From Isoetes taiwanensis (taxonomy: Eukaryota; Streptophyta; Lycopodiopsida; Isoetales; Isoetaceae): DNA of 64,000 bases. The notes beneath the pieces were generated by a model. It saw only the letters and a list, made by a program, of their open reading frames with translations, was not told the origin of the DNA and did not search any database. A program made the translations under genes and the position numbers. Each line of letters begins with the position of its first letter. Positions within the stretch are counted from its first letter, which is position 1. Where the stretch lies: assembly GCA_021234155.1 (NCBI GenBank), contig JAJEKV010000005.1, forward strand, positions 8,178,216-8,242,215, written 5' to 3'. Shown one piece after another: positions 1 to 11,094 of this stretch.

Positions 1-119
1 GAGAGAAAAGCTTTGAACAAGTGTCTTTGAATAAATACCTAAATTTATATTCTTATCTTCTTATTTATATTAGAAAAGTATCTCGTATATATGTATGGGG
101 TGTATATCGAACTCTAGGT

Positions 120-410
120 TGCCATATTATCAGGCCATGTATCATGTCATATACCGAACCCTAAATTATCCCACGTGGCATTTTTAGTGCCACATCATGA
201 AACCCTACATTGCGTGTGGAACATCATCAAACCCTAGGTTGTGTCACGTCGCGACTTCGTATTGCCACATCATAGTCAGTGCCATGTCATCAAACCCTAG
301 CTTGCGTTTGCCACATCATCAAACCCTAGATTGTGCCACATGGCATTTACAATCTAGGGTTTGATGATGTAGCACACAAAATCTAGGGTTTGACGTCTGT
401 AGCGACACTT
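120..410. repeat. AAACCCTAG / CCACATCAT short-unit repeat array
   Basis: About six degenerate units combine a CCACATCAT or CCATGTCAT block with an AAACCCTAG/T block, at roughly 40-55 bp spacing, and the last units are in inverted orientation. The first 550 bp of the window hold nothing else that I can recognise. The blocks resemble subterminal repeats of a DNA transposon, but no terminus is visible. Confidence 0.6.
314..369. repeat. Perfect 21-bp inverted repeat (hairpin)
   Basis: Arms at 314-334 and 349-369 are exact reverse complements (CATCATCAAACCC... / ...GGGTTTGATGATG), separated by a 14-bp loop. It lies at the point where the surrounding array switches orientation, so it may be the centre of a foldback structure. 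Confidence 0.8.
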
Positions 411-553
411 TATCTACAAGTTATGATTCATAATTTATTTACCATTAATAATATTTTTTTTGATTAATAAATTACCTTTTTCATTAGTAATTTTGAATAA
501 AAAACATTTATTTCTCGCAATAAGCCTCAAATAGGAAGACAAAATTATATTAA

Positions 554-1687
554 TCACTTCTTGCAAGCATTTAACAGTAGCTTAGCCATCTCAAGTGGAT
601 CACCACACTTCATATGTCGTCTCTCTCTCACAACTATATCAGAAGAAAGCCCTGTTGTTTTGAACACATCGATGACACGAACAATAGATGGGCGATCCAT
701 GTGCACCAGCTCTCTATCCATCATCATTTGAACCTTCATATGTTGGATGATGTTCAATGTGCTATAGTATCGGTCGGTTGGGTTTATCTCAACACACAAC
801 CCCATAAGCCGCATTGCCTGGACAAAATCAAGGAGCATCTCGTAAATGTAGCCCAGGGAATATATGTCAGATATCTCATGCTTGGTCATCTGATGATGAT
901 GTAAAAACTCTCTTCTCCCACCAAGGATATCGCACCGTTCCATCTTGTAGTGTATAACGGCTCTTCAACTTGGGCATTCACTCCTTGCAAAAAAACGGAG
1001 GGCCGTGTCCCAATCACCAATAGCCACCCACACATTTGTAAGGGAGTCATCAAAACGGAGTTTGACCCTTTTGCAATTGAGCTTTGTGTGTGTCCAACCT
1101 GGAGCATGGATGGCATAGACTCCTTCTGCAAGAGCGAGAGCTATTTCTGGGACGTACTTATACACGAGTCTCATTTTGGCTTTCCACTCCACACTTATCT
1201 TCATATCAGCCCTTCTTGGAGCACTATGCATTGCATTTGACCATCTTCTATAAGAAGAGAATTGGCTCGGAAGATGGTCAAGTAATTCTGCAAAGGTTCC
1301 TCCATTCATGAATGGCAAGACTACCATTGGTCCCTGTGGCTCATCTCCACAAAAGACCTCAGGGGCAAGTCCAAGGGGTGTGGCCAATGCTGAACTTGGG
1401 CTCTTGAAACGGATATACTTGTCAGCCAATAACCATGATGCAGCTCTATCTTGGTCTCTCCACACAATGCCAGTATAATAGTCATCTGCATTAAAGTACA
1501 GGGTTCCCAAGACCTGGATTTGGTATATCTGGCAGTCTTGTTTACTACCAATGCATTTTACAATGTTTACAGCATCCAGAGGAATGCTATCAATAAATGC
1601 AGCACATTTATCATGAGCATGCAATGATAATCTAGCCCTTGCACCAATAGAGCTCCCACCATGGATAAGACTATCTAACTCCTTCAC
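554..1687 (-). pseudogene. Protein-kinase-like domain, catalytic motifs lost, one in-frame stop
   Basis: On the minus strand one frame runs from about 1687 to 554 and is interrupted by a single TGA at 962-964. Before the stop is a pattern like kinase subdomains VI-VII: a helical stretch, then HAPGWTHTKLNCKRV where HRDLKPxN is expected, then GDWDTA where DFG is expected. After the stop comes DIYSLGYIYEMLL, matching the DxYSLGxxLxELL of subdomain IX, and a closing RPSI motif. The catalytic HRD and DFG residues are absent, so even a repaired protein would be a pseudokinase. The match is by pattern only; the family within kinases is not recognised. Confidence 0.55.
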
Positions 1688-1689
1688 CT

Positions 1690-2083
1690 GTTCATCTTGA
1701 GACTGCTACTGGCCATCTTGTGATCTTTGCGTCGGACCTTTGCACTTCGCCACGAATTAGCCCATCGTCCCACGTATGCCTCAGCATGGGGGCTCATAAG
1801 TGGCACTTTATACTTAAGTAGCGTCCTCAATTCTGGCTCAGGGTTGCAAACCCAAGACTTTAAGTTCTTTCTCATCATATCTTCCAACTCAGACTCATGC
1901 TCTGGCCACCTCCCACATAATTCAGACCGACATTCTTTCTCAACTGATGCTACAAAATGGTTAATTCGATCATCGGTTTGGCATATGCCGTTCCGGCCTG
2001 GAGTGCAGTGCGCATATTTGATTGATGAGTATGCGCCTAATTTCACTAAGCATCTCTGTCCTTCATCGAGGCCATTTTTATGC
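1690..2083 (-). pseudogene. Upstream exon of the kinase-like gene (unknown domain)
   Basis: This open segment starts after a good acceptor (TTTGTTTGTAG, minus strand, boundary near 2083) and reads into the kinase-like frame, which lies one base out of register near 1685-1690. It encodes about 130 residues rich in Cys, Trp and charged residues (for example LCGRWPEHESELEDMM and LKSWVCNPEPELRTLLKYK). I do not recognise this domain. The frame change at the junction is either an indel or an intron boundary I cannot fix. It is most likely the N-terminal half of the same gene. Confidence 0.4.
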
Positions 2084-2178
2084 CTACAAACAAAACAAAA
2101 TAATGAATACAAAAGCCAAGCATGCACAAAGTAAATGCAACATAATCTGACAATATCAAACATGTATGCACGCACCAT

Positions 2179-2831
2179 ATAATCATTACTTATAACACGC
2201 CCTATGGCGACTAATACCTTATCCGATCCCCCAAAAAAAAAAAGAAAAAGAAAAAAAAGAAAACTAAATAGGTTAGACTAGGGGATTCGGACACACAGTC
2301 AATTTACATTCGTATTACTAGTTAATTAGTTAGCAAATAGTCCCGAAATTTAGTTAACTTTTTTAACCAAAAACACTACCTAAACATATCTTCGCACCTT
2401 GTTCGGATTAGTTAGCAAAATTAACTAAAAATTAACAAAATTAGAAATTAGCACTATAGAGGTCACTTTAAGTTTAGTTAATTGTGCTTATAATTTTTTA
2501 TGTCTTTGGCTAACTTAACTAGACATGTCCGAAATAATTTAGTTAATTAGTTAAGTTATTTTTTTACCAAAGCTTTTAGTACGAAATAGTATTACATTAA
2601 GTTAGCCTAACCTATTTTTTTTAACTAGCACTGGTGTGAAGGGAATCATCCAGTTACTGTTAACTTAACTTAATGAGAAAAATAACTTAACTAAACTTGA
2701 CCATGGGTGCGAATAGACCCTTACTCGGATCAAAAGCTAGATTTGGCTAGATAATAGAGGAGGCTTTGGACTGATGGAATAAGCTAGATAGACTAGATTA
2801 GATCGGCTGGATTAGGCTAGAGTATGATTAG
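2179..2831. other. AT-rich intergenic stretch, no gene seen
   Basis: The sequence is AT-rich with an A-run near 2230-2252 and recurrent TTAGTTAA-type words between 2320 and 2700. There is no ORF or terminal repeat I can support. Confidence 0.6.
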
Positions 2832-3405
2832 GACCCGAACACATGGTCCTCCCCTGGTGGAGCCGACCATGCCCTTTCCCTAGCCACCTCTACCTAAAAA
2901 AAAAAAAGAAATGTGGGACTAGGGCCCGAACATCTGGTCCCCTCCACTCATGGTGGAGTCGACCACGTCCTTGCCCTAGCTACCTCTAGCTAAAACTGAC
3001 AATAAACGTGAACTAAGGCCCGAACACCTGGTCCTCCCCACTCGGTGGTGGAGCCGACCATGTCCTTGCCGTAGCCACATCTACCTAAGAATGAGAAGAA
3101 AAGTGGACTTGGACCCGGACACCTGGTCCTCTCCATGCAAGGTGGAGCCGACCGTGCCCTTGAACAAGCCACTACAATTTTATTTTAAACCTAAAAAATA
3201 ACAAGTGGAACTGGAAGTGGACTTGAACCCGGGTACGTGGTCCTCTCCACTCTAGGTGGAGCCGACCGTGCCCTTGAACAAGCCACTCCTTAACCAAGAA
3301 AACATTTATGATTGTAGTGAAAGTGGACTTTGAACCCGGGTACATGGTCCTCCCCACTCTAGGTGGAGCCGACCCGTGCCCTTGAACAAGCCATTCCATC
3401 AATTT
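2832..3405. repeat. Tandem ~90-115-bp repeat, six units, with CTCCAC/GTGGAG hairpin
   Basis: Six units start near 2832, 2921, 3016, 3111, 3226 and 3337. Each carries CCCGGACACCTGGTCCTC, then CTCCAC-N5-GTGGAG, then CCGACC and a CCCTTG-AACAAGCCAC block. The CTCCAC/GTGGAG pair forms a small stem. Related units recur 13 kb away at 16,200-16,490. Short frames across this array are by-products of the repeat. Confidence 0.85.
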
Positions 3406-3499
3406 TTTTAACCTATTTAAAACTATAAAAATAAAATGCAAGTGCGATCAACTACTTACCAAAAGAAGGATGCGTATACAAGATCCTGTCGGGTCCAAA

Positions 3500-4262
3500 T
3501 CGTAATAGAAAGCTGCAACAGAAGTAACAAAGTATTAGAAGAATAAGAACAAAGAAGAAAAAGATCGAAGAAGAAAGAAAGGAAAAAAGGGGGGATAGAA
3601 AACAAGAGATAGAAATAAAACAAGAGAAAGAAATAAGAGAATAGAAGGGAAGAAATAAGGATAGAATAGAGAAGAAATAAGAAAGAATGAAGAAAAATAA
3701 GAGGAAATAAGAGAGGGGAAGGGAATAGAACGGAAGGAAGAAATAAGGGAAGGGAAATAAAAGGATCGAATAGAAAGTGAGGAAGAAATGTGAAGAATAA
3801 GAAACAAATGAAGAATGAAGAAATGAAAATAAAAAGAATGAAGAATAAGAAATGAAAAAAAATGAAGAATAAGGAAGGGAAGAGAAGAAAGAAATGAGGG
3901 AAGTGAGGAATGAGAAAGCATGAGAAAGAATGGAAATGAGAAAACATGGGAAAAGAAAAGAAATGAGAAAGAAATGAGAAAGCATGAGAAAGAAATGAGG
4001 AAGAAAGAAATGAGAAAGAATGAGGAATAAAGAATGAGAAAGCATGAGAAAGAAATGAGGAAGAAAGAAATGAGAAAGGATGAGGAAGAAAGAATGAGAA
4101 AGATGAGAAAGAAATGAGGAAAGAAGAAATATGGGAAGAAAGAATGAGGAAAGAATGAAGCATGGAAGGAGGAAGAAATGAAGCATGGAAGAAAGAATGA
4201 GGCATGGAAGAATGGGAAGAAAAAAAATCAAGAACAAAGAAGAAGAGGAAGGAAAGGAAACC
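3500..4262 (+). repeat. 0.76-kb polypurine (GAA/GGAA/ATGAG) tract
   Basis: The plus strand is almost wholly purine, built of decayed GAAAGAAATGAGGAAGAAA-like units with few pyrimidines except the T of ATGAG. It gives a long Phe/Ser/Leu frame on the minus strand that is compositional, not a gene. Mirror-repeat purine tracts of this size can form triplex (H-) DNA. Confidence 0.85.
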
Positions 4263-4444
4263 AAAAAAAGAGGAAGGTTGGGCATGCACCATTCAATCCA
4301 AAAAACCTATTCAATCTAAAAAAATATGATATACTAACCTTAGAATAGTTGCTTGCAGGTCGATCAGGGTACTAGCGCCGCAGATCGCCCAAAAACCTCA
4401 AAGAAGTAGGGCAAAAAAAAGTTCTGGAAAAGCCGGCCGTCCGC

Positions 4445-4570
4445 GGGTTGAAAAAATTACAGAGTGTCGCATGCGACGTGACGTCGCATGCGACGTTATT
4501 TCAAACCATTTATATATGGTTATATGTCGCATGCGATGTCTACGCGACGTATTTTGTTATAGCGACGTTA
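4445..4570. repeat. GTCGCATGCGAC palindrome block, left flank of the 1.13-kb tandem array
   Basis: Several copies of the self-complementary word GTCGCATGCGAC occur, followed by CGACGTATTTTGTTATAGCG. The same words recur at 7856-7915, on the other side of the tandem array, and a relative lies near 22,930-22,975. Confidence 0.7.
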
Positions 4571-4795
4571 TGAACATTATAATTTTTTTTTACGTCTTTT
4601 TTAAATGTGATGCTCGTTAAAGTTTGTCCCTATGCTTATTTAGACAGTCCTGAGGCATGCATGCAGTCAATCACATTCCGGATTTTATTACTACCAGCAA
4701 AAATTTTAGTGGCCTAAATATATCTACCAGATCGTGAAGTTGATTTTCTGAAATATCGTCATGAAAAGAACAATTATTTGTATGAGCGAAGTCGA

Positions 4796-5976
4796 ATCGC
4801 CGTTCCTGGGGACGGTCGCCCGCAGGATGCTTCGCGGTCAGGAAGGGTTGCCTCGGGAACTTCTTTGGATCCCGCCTCCTGGGGTCCGGACTCTCCCCTC
4901 TTATGCGGGATCCCTGCAAGGTCCTGGCCTCGTTTGACTTGGGGAAGGGTGCCAGCTCGGTTGCCCCGCAACGGGCTGCCCCGACCGTTCTAATGCTAAC
5001 CCTTTGACCTAGACCTTGTCCGAAAAATCTGAAAATTGGGATGAGTGCTGGAGATGAATTAGGAATCCAGCTGGCAAAAAATCAGAATTTATTTTCATAC
5101 AATGCATTAATTACGAATTTATGAATGTCTTGCCACTACAAAAACGCCCCCCCGACTTCTACTTGCCACATCGGGAGGAGGACAGGCCCAAACTCCGTTC
5201 CGTCACTTCCCCTTGCTCCGCGTTCTCGGCCGCAGCTTCTCGGCCAAGTCCCAACTGCAACAGACCAAGACGTGGCCCCCAAAATGCAAACCCTTCTAGA
5301 ACCTGGCAACCCACAGGGTTTACGTGTCGGAGGCCCTATCCTTGTCAGATTCGGCCGGGACCTTCCGCCGTGGCTTGACGTGGAGTTGGGGTGTTGACGC
5401 CAGAGCACGGACCCTAAAATCCCCCCGGAAGCTGCTTGCCCCGAATTTCCTCTCCCCAAGGCCCTGGGGACGGACGGGCGACCTCCCCTCTCCGGAATCG
5501 TGATTTGGCTCTGTCAATGGACTCAGAACGTCGACATTGCCTTGGGGACCAAGTTCCGTGGCCAGAAGACCACCCGACCTCCAAGAAGCGCCAAAGTAGC
5601 TCACGTCCATCACACTCGTAGTCAATTGGCCTAGGATGTGGATGCGGGATACTGTCGTGGAGGGCGTGAGTGTTTCTTTCTTTTGCAAAACCGGCCTTGC
5701 AACTTGCTCCCTAGGGTAATTTCGCCATTCCGGACGACTTGGCAAGGTCGATTTGCCATTCCGGAGCCTGCCCAGTGCCCCAACGACAAAACACTGTGGT
5801 TTCTACAAGGCCGACCTCAGGACGCCCCGCGGTTTGACAAGTTCTCCCGGACCGATCTGGAATCTTTTGGGCCTTCCCGAAGAGGGGCCCTGAACGGAGG
5901 ATCCAACGGTCGGATAGGGGAACCGGGCTCCGGGAGGGTGGTCATTAGCGTGCGGCCCCCCGGGGGAGCGCTGCCA
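4796..5976. repeat. 1.13-kb GC-rich tandem repeat, copy 1
   Basis: This copy is anchored on GGAAGGGTTGCCTCGGGAAC at 4841. The whole 1136-bp block recurs from 5977 and again, shortened, from about 7106. The unit mixes a very GC-rich part with a short AT-rich part (AATTAGGAATCCAG, ATGCATTAATTACG). It contains no recognisable protein domain, and frames across it differ between copies. Confidence 0.85.
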
Positions 5977-7105
5977 GGAAGGGCTGCCTCGGGAACTTTT
6001 TTGGATCCCACCTCCTGGGGTCCGGACTCTCCCCTCTTGTGAGGGATCCCTGCAAGGTCCTGGCCTCGTTTGACTTGGGGAAGGGTGCCAGCTCGGTTGC
6101 CCCGCAACGGGCTGCCCCGACCGTTCTAATGCTAACCCTTTGACCTAGACCTTCTCCGAAAAATCCGAAAATTGGGTTGTGTGCTGGAGATGAATTAGGA
6201 ATCCAGCTGGCAAAAAATCAGAATTTATTTTCATACAATGCATTAATTACGAATTTATGAATGTCTTGCCACTGCAAAAGCGCCCCCTGACTTCTACTTG
6301 CCACATCGGGAGGAGGACAGGCCCAAACTCCGTTCGTCAGTTCCCCTTGCTCCGCGTTCTCGGCCGCAGCTTCTCGGCCAGGTCCCAACTGCAACAAACC
6401 AAGACGTGGCCCCCAAAACGCAAACCCTTCTAGAACCTGGCAACCCACTGGGTTTACGTTTCGGAGGCCCTATCCTTGTCAGATTCGGTCGGGACCTTGC
6501 GCCGTGACTTGACGTGGAGTGGGGGTGTTGACGCCAGAGCACGGACCCTAAAATCCCCCCGGAAGCTGCTTGCCCTGAATTTCCTCTCCCCAAGTCCCTG
6601 GGGACGGACGGGGGACCTCCCCTCTCCGGAATCGCGATTTGGCTCTGCCATGGACTCAGAACGTTGACATTGCCCTGGGGACCAAGTTCCGTGGCCAGAA
6701 GACCATCCGACCTCCAAGAAGCGCCAAAGTAGCTCACGTCCATCACACTCGTAGTCAATTGGCCTAGGATGTGGATGCGGGATACTGTCGTGGAGGGCGT
6801 GAGTGTTTCTTTCTTTTGCAAAACCGGCCTTGCAACTTGCTCCCTAGGGTAATTTTGCCATTCCGGACGACTTGGCAGAGTCGATTTGCCATTCTGGAGC
6901 CTCGCCGATGCCCGAACAATAAAACACTGCGTTTTCTACAAGGCTGACCTCAGGACGCCCCGCGGTTTGACAAGTTCTCCCGGACCGATCTGGAATCTTT
7001 TGGACCTTCCCGAAGAGGGGCCCCCGAACGGAGAGGATCTAACGGCCGGATAGGGGAACCGCCCCGGAGGGTGGTCATTAGCAGGGCCCCCCCGGGAGCG
7101 CCGCC
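5977..7105. repeat. 1.13-kb tandem repeat, copy 2
   Basis: This copy is directly adjacent to copy 1 in the same orientation, period about 1130-1136 bp. Differences are substitutions and small indels, mostly in C- or G-runs. Confidence 0.85.
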
Positions 7106-7829
7106 AGAAGGGCTGCCTCAGAACTTTTTGATCCCGCCTCTCGGTCCCGACTCTCCCCCCTTGTGAGGGATCCCCGCAAGGTCCCCGCCCTCGCTTGACT
7201 TGGGAAGGGTGCCACCGGTTGTCCCAAGAACGGGCTGCCCCGACCGCTCTAATGCTAACCCTTTGACCTAGACCTTCTTTGAAAAATCCGAAAATTGGGT
7301 CGTGGGCCGAGATGAATTAGGAATCCAGCCGGCAAAATCAGAATTTATTTTCGCATAATGCATTAATTACGAATTTATGAATGTCTTGCCACCGCAAAAG
7401 CTCCCGACTTCTACTTGCCACATCGGGAGGAGGACATGCCCAAACTCCGTTAGTCCAGTTCCCCTTGCTCCGCGTTCTCGGCGGGCAGCCTTTTCTCGCC
7501 AGTCCCAACCCGCAATGCAGACCAAGACTCGCCCCCAAAACGCAAACCCTTCTAGAACCTCGCAACCCATAGGGTTTATGTTTCGAGGCCCTATCCTTGT
7601 CGATTCTACTGACCTTGCGCCGCGACTTGACGTGAAGGGGGGTGTTGGCGCCAGCACGGACCCTAAAATCCCCCCTCGAAACCGCTGTTGCCCGAATTCC
7701 CTCTCCCCAAGGCCCTGGGGACGGACGGGCGACCTCCCCTCTCCGGAATCACGATTTGGCTCTGCCAATGGACTCAGAACGTCGACATTGCCCTGGGGAC
7801 CAAGTTCCGTGGCCAGAAGACCACTCATG
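7106..7829. repeat. 1.13-kb tandem repeat, copy 3 (truncated)
   Basis: It follows copy 2 for about 720 bp and stops after GTGGCCAGAAGACCA, where copies 1 and 2 continue with CCTCCAAGAAGCGCC. It has many 1-5-bp deletions in GC-rich parts. Confidence 0.8.
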
Positions 7830-7855
7830 TTCACCCAATTAAGAAATGAGTTTTT

Positions 7856-7915
7856 TGACGTCGCGTAGACGTCGCATGCGACGTATTTTGTTATAGCGAC
7901 GTCATCTTATATTAT
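7856..7915. repeat. GTCGCATGCGAC palindrome block, right flank of the tandem array
   Basis: It shares ACGTATTTTGTTATAGCGACG in direct orientation with the left flank near 4545, and carries CGTCGCGTAGACG where the left flank has GTCTACGCGACG. The 3.3-kb array may have expanded inside, or inserted into, an older palindromic repeat. Confidence 0.65.
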
Positions 7916-7982
7916 AATGTTTTGGTGTAAGTGCGTAGTGCATCGAGCCCTAAATTAAACGGCTGAGATTAATCTACGCCAT

Positions 7983-8408
7983 GTGGCATCATCTCAATTA
8001 TTCCAATTCCAACTTCTTTTCTTTAGGGTTTTTTCTTTTCTTTGTTTTCGTAGCATCTCGAGAACTATCGCGGCTCGACCCACGGTGATGGTGCAAGCAG
8101 CAGAAGATATTGGTAGAGAGAAGCAGCGGCTATATGCTTTTAAGAAATGGCTATGGCCGAAAAATGTTGTGGCTGTGGAAAACAGAGGAGTTCTTGGGCT
8201 ATGGGAATGGGAAGAGGCCGTGGTAATACCAGCAAGGATAAGGGCATCGCGTTCGTGGAGCATTCGATCGTGGTCAGCATCATATCCTTCCATGGATAAC
8301 AATGAGGCGAGAATGAAGATGTGCAAATGCTGCATTGGTGGCATCTTTGTTCTCTGCAACTTTCGATGGCTGAAAAATCTAAAGCTTTGTTACTCGGTTC
8401 TAAGGTAA
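7983..8408 (+). CDS. Hypothetical ORF, 141 codons, not recognised
   Basis: This open frame starts at an ATG, has a hydrophobic Phe/Leu-rich start, and ends in a Cys-rich tail (MCKCCIGG). No domain is recognised. The surrounding 7.9-10.5 kb is non-coding in character, so this is as likely a chance frame as a gene. Confidence 0.15.
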   Translation: MASSQLFQFQLLFFRVFSFLCFRSISRTIAARPTVMVQAAEDIGREKQRLYAFKKWLWPKNVVAVENRGVLGLWEWEEAVVIPARIRASRSWSIRSWSASYPSMDNNEARMKMCKCCIGGIFVLCNFRWLKNLKLCYSVLR

Positions 8409-10440
8409 CAAAGCTTACCTTATCATTCCCTTTACCATTCCCTTATCATTTTGTATTCGATTTTCAAATTCATGTGCTATCTGCATGTGAATGGGATATT
8501 TTTGAAGACGAGTTGACTGTTCTTCTTGAAGTTGAGATATGGGCTAAAGTCATAATTGGGTAGATGGATCCACTATCCGCATATCCCGTGATAAATGTAA
8601 TCGCTCTTCTCGTGGTATATACTTTTGAAGTCTTTGCATAGGTAGAAAGTCATTCCATTTTTTTTTTCTTTTGTTGTTGGGCATGGCAAGATAGCTGCTC
8701 ATAACTATGTTCCAAAATCTAGGTTTCAATGACACGTGATTGATTGTTTATTTGTGCTATTGAAGCTCGTGAAGTTGCGATTCGTGGGCAACAACGCAAC
8801 ATGCAAGATATTCCTGTGTATATTGGTATACACAATCGTATCATGATGTATGGATGTGTTTTGTGTTTTCGATAGCTTTTTGCTCTATTTTAGATGGAAG
8901 ATACTTCCGCTTTTATATGTGCCATCCACCTTCTTTTGCGCTTCTGCAAAAGCTAGCCTTCCTTTGAGTTCTTGAGAACATTGATCTAAGTGCTATAGTA
9001 TCCCCGCTTCAAATTCGAAATTAGGTAACCTATTGTGTTTTGTAGCAATAGGTTAAAAATATGCATGATGCATTGTGCTCTATTCATGCATTTGTGTTAT
9101 TCCGAGCATGTTTGTCCTCCTCTTTATTAAATCCTTTTGTGCTATTGCAGCAAAAACAGAGAGAAACCGAAGGGAAGAAAAGAAGAGGAGATAAACTGCA
9201 AATTTGTGGCAAATTTGGACTTTTGCTCGTAAGGCTAATATAGGAAGCTGAAAATAAAAGAATATAACGGGTTGTGACTGTATTTGAAGGCATGCAGTGT
9301 CCAGGCTATTGTGAAATTTTCAAAAACATTTAACTCTTAGATGTAGTATATCTACATTTTAAACTTCTCACCGGAAGAGCTATTGTACAACCTTCGTGAT
9401 TATCATTGGAGCACCGCCTTGATTATTATCATTGGAGCATCGGAGCTTGCCGCAAAAGAAATACACCACTTAGGATAATTCATTCAACAATGTGGCCTCT
9501 AGCCTCAAAAAAATGCTTACCTTGGAAATTATTGCAGATTCGGTTGTTACATGGCGCCGCCATGGGCATGTTCAATTTGCAAAGAATATTTCATGTTTGT
9601 ATATTGCAATCGTAATATTATGGTTTGTAACGTAAATACCATGTTCTCTATAAGCTCCAGCTCAAAATCAAAATGTGTCATCAGACTTGGATGTTTCTAC
9701 TCGTCGAACCTTCCTTCTCTTAAAGAAATATTTTTGCAAAGATGCTATAATGCCTTCCGATAATTAGATTTCCAAATCAATTGCGCTTTTGAGCTAAATG
9801 TTTGAGCAACGCTTAGGCAATGTAATAGAGCAAATCGCCTAAATCCGTTGCCACCATTTATGGAAGGAAGGAAGGAAGGAAGTCTATTGTACATTTATGA
9901 TGTCTATTGTACATTCCAGACTTATCCTTTGGTATTTACATTTTCTACAAAAACAAGAAATTTAAGTAGTTCATATTTATGCGAACTACTATCATTTCTA
10001 TAAGCGAAACATTATACATTAGACATATTACTTGCTCAAACCATTACATTTGCTAAATGAGTTTACTTTTCAAAGATTGTGGATGATTTATTAAATTGGA
10101 CCACCTAGATGACATTACCTTTGAACAACGGAATGTTTCTGGGTATCATTAAATATTACAATTAAACTCAGCACCTACCAACTAAGATTGCGATGCTACA
10201 TAGCTTTAAATTGTCTAATCTGTATCCATATTATATATATCAAGACTGCTTAGTTGTAGATCGCCATTTATCTCCAATGAAGGTTACGCGTGCTACACTA
10301 ATCTAATAAACCAAATTCACACATAACCCTTATAGCCTAGCAACGTTGGGCGCTTGGTTTTCTACTAGATAAGAATGTTCATAAAACATCCATCAAAACA
10401 TAAATAACATATATGTTCATGTGTGGTGTTCTATAATGGT
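8409..10440. other. AT-rich non-coding stretch with a GGAA microsatellite
   Basis: No supported gene. It contains a short (GGAA)n run near 9857-9880, several T-runs and the duplicated phrase TCTATTGTACATT near 9880-9915. It may be the body of the Helitron whose 3' end lies at 10,498. Confidence 0.5.
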
Positions 10441-10470
10441 TGGCTCATCATTTGCAGTTTTTCAATTTAT

Positions 10471-10498
10471 GCCCAGCAACGCTGGGCACCGGTACTAG
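10471..10498 (+). mobile_element. Helitron 3' terminus (hairpin plus CTAG)
   Basis: GCCCAGC-AAC-GCTGGGC forms a 7-bp stem at 10,471-10,487. Seven bases later comes CTAG (10,495-10,498), followed by T. This is the standard Helitron 3' end: a subterminal hairpin, CTRR, and insertion before T. Two related ends in reverse orientation lie at 16,697 and 19,760. The matching 5' TC end was not located. Confidence 0.75.
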
Positions 10499-10519
10499 TT
10501 TACATTATTTTTTATTTTA

Positions 10520-10950
10520 GTTGTGACATGTTTGATATTGGGGCATGTTTGAGCCTAAAGGCAATGCTTGAGCCTAACAGACTTGTTTGAACCTAGGTGG
10601 CAGGTTCGACCCTAAGGGAAATGCAACGCCTACACGTGGTATTTTGTTATTGCAACGTCATATACAGTATATTTTATTTTAGTATATATGTGACCTGTTT
10701 GATCCCAGGTCGCATGTTTGAGTCACACGTCATGTTTGAACCTAGTTGACATGTTTGATGTAAGTCGCATATTTTAGCCACGTGTAATGTGAGCCTAGGT
10801 GGCAACATGTCATTGTGACGTCATGTGTTGTATTTTTTTTTTCAAGTTAATTATGTGGCATATATTTGATCTTCCATTGGAGCCTAGGTGGCATGTTCGA
10901 GTCTAGGGCAATGCTTGAGCCTATGTGGCTTCTTTGAGCCCATGTTCCAC
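10520..10950. repeat. TTTGAGCCTAGGTGGCATG degenerate tandem repeat
   Basis: About ten short units are built on (A/T)GTTTGAGCCTAGGTGGCA with an occasional TCGACCCTAAGGG variant. Spacing is 25-50 bp. Similar in style to the array at the start of the window. No coding potential. Confidence 0.6.
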
Positions 10951-11094
10951 CCGTTCTTTCCTCCGATATAATGTATACCCTGGGAGGGGGGGAGAATTGA
11001 ATTGAATGGGTTTTATTGCACACCTAAGACCAATAAACATAGCCTATCGGAAGGATTGCAATCGAGGATGTGCATAATATTAGGCATATAGAAT

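Noticed and set aside
3452-4292. Two long overlapping minus-strand frames (277-278 codons) of Phe/Ser/Leu
   Set aside because: They are the complement of a low-complexity polypurine tract. Open frames in two phases at once are expected from composition, and no domain exists.
5121-7868. Many 60-170-codon frames on both strands
   Set aside because: They lie in the 1.13-kb tandem repeat, differ in frame and length between copies, and match no domain.
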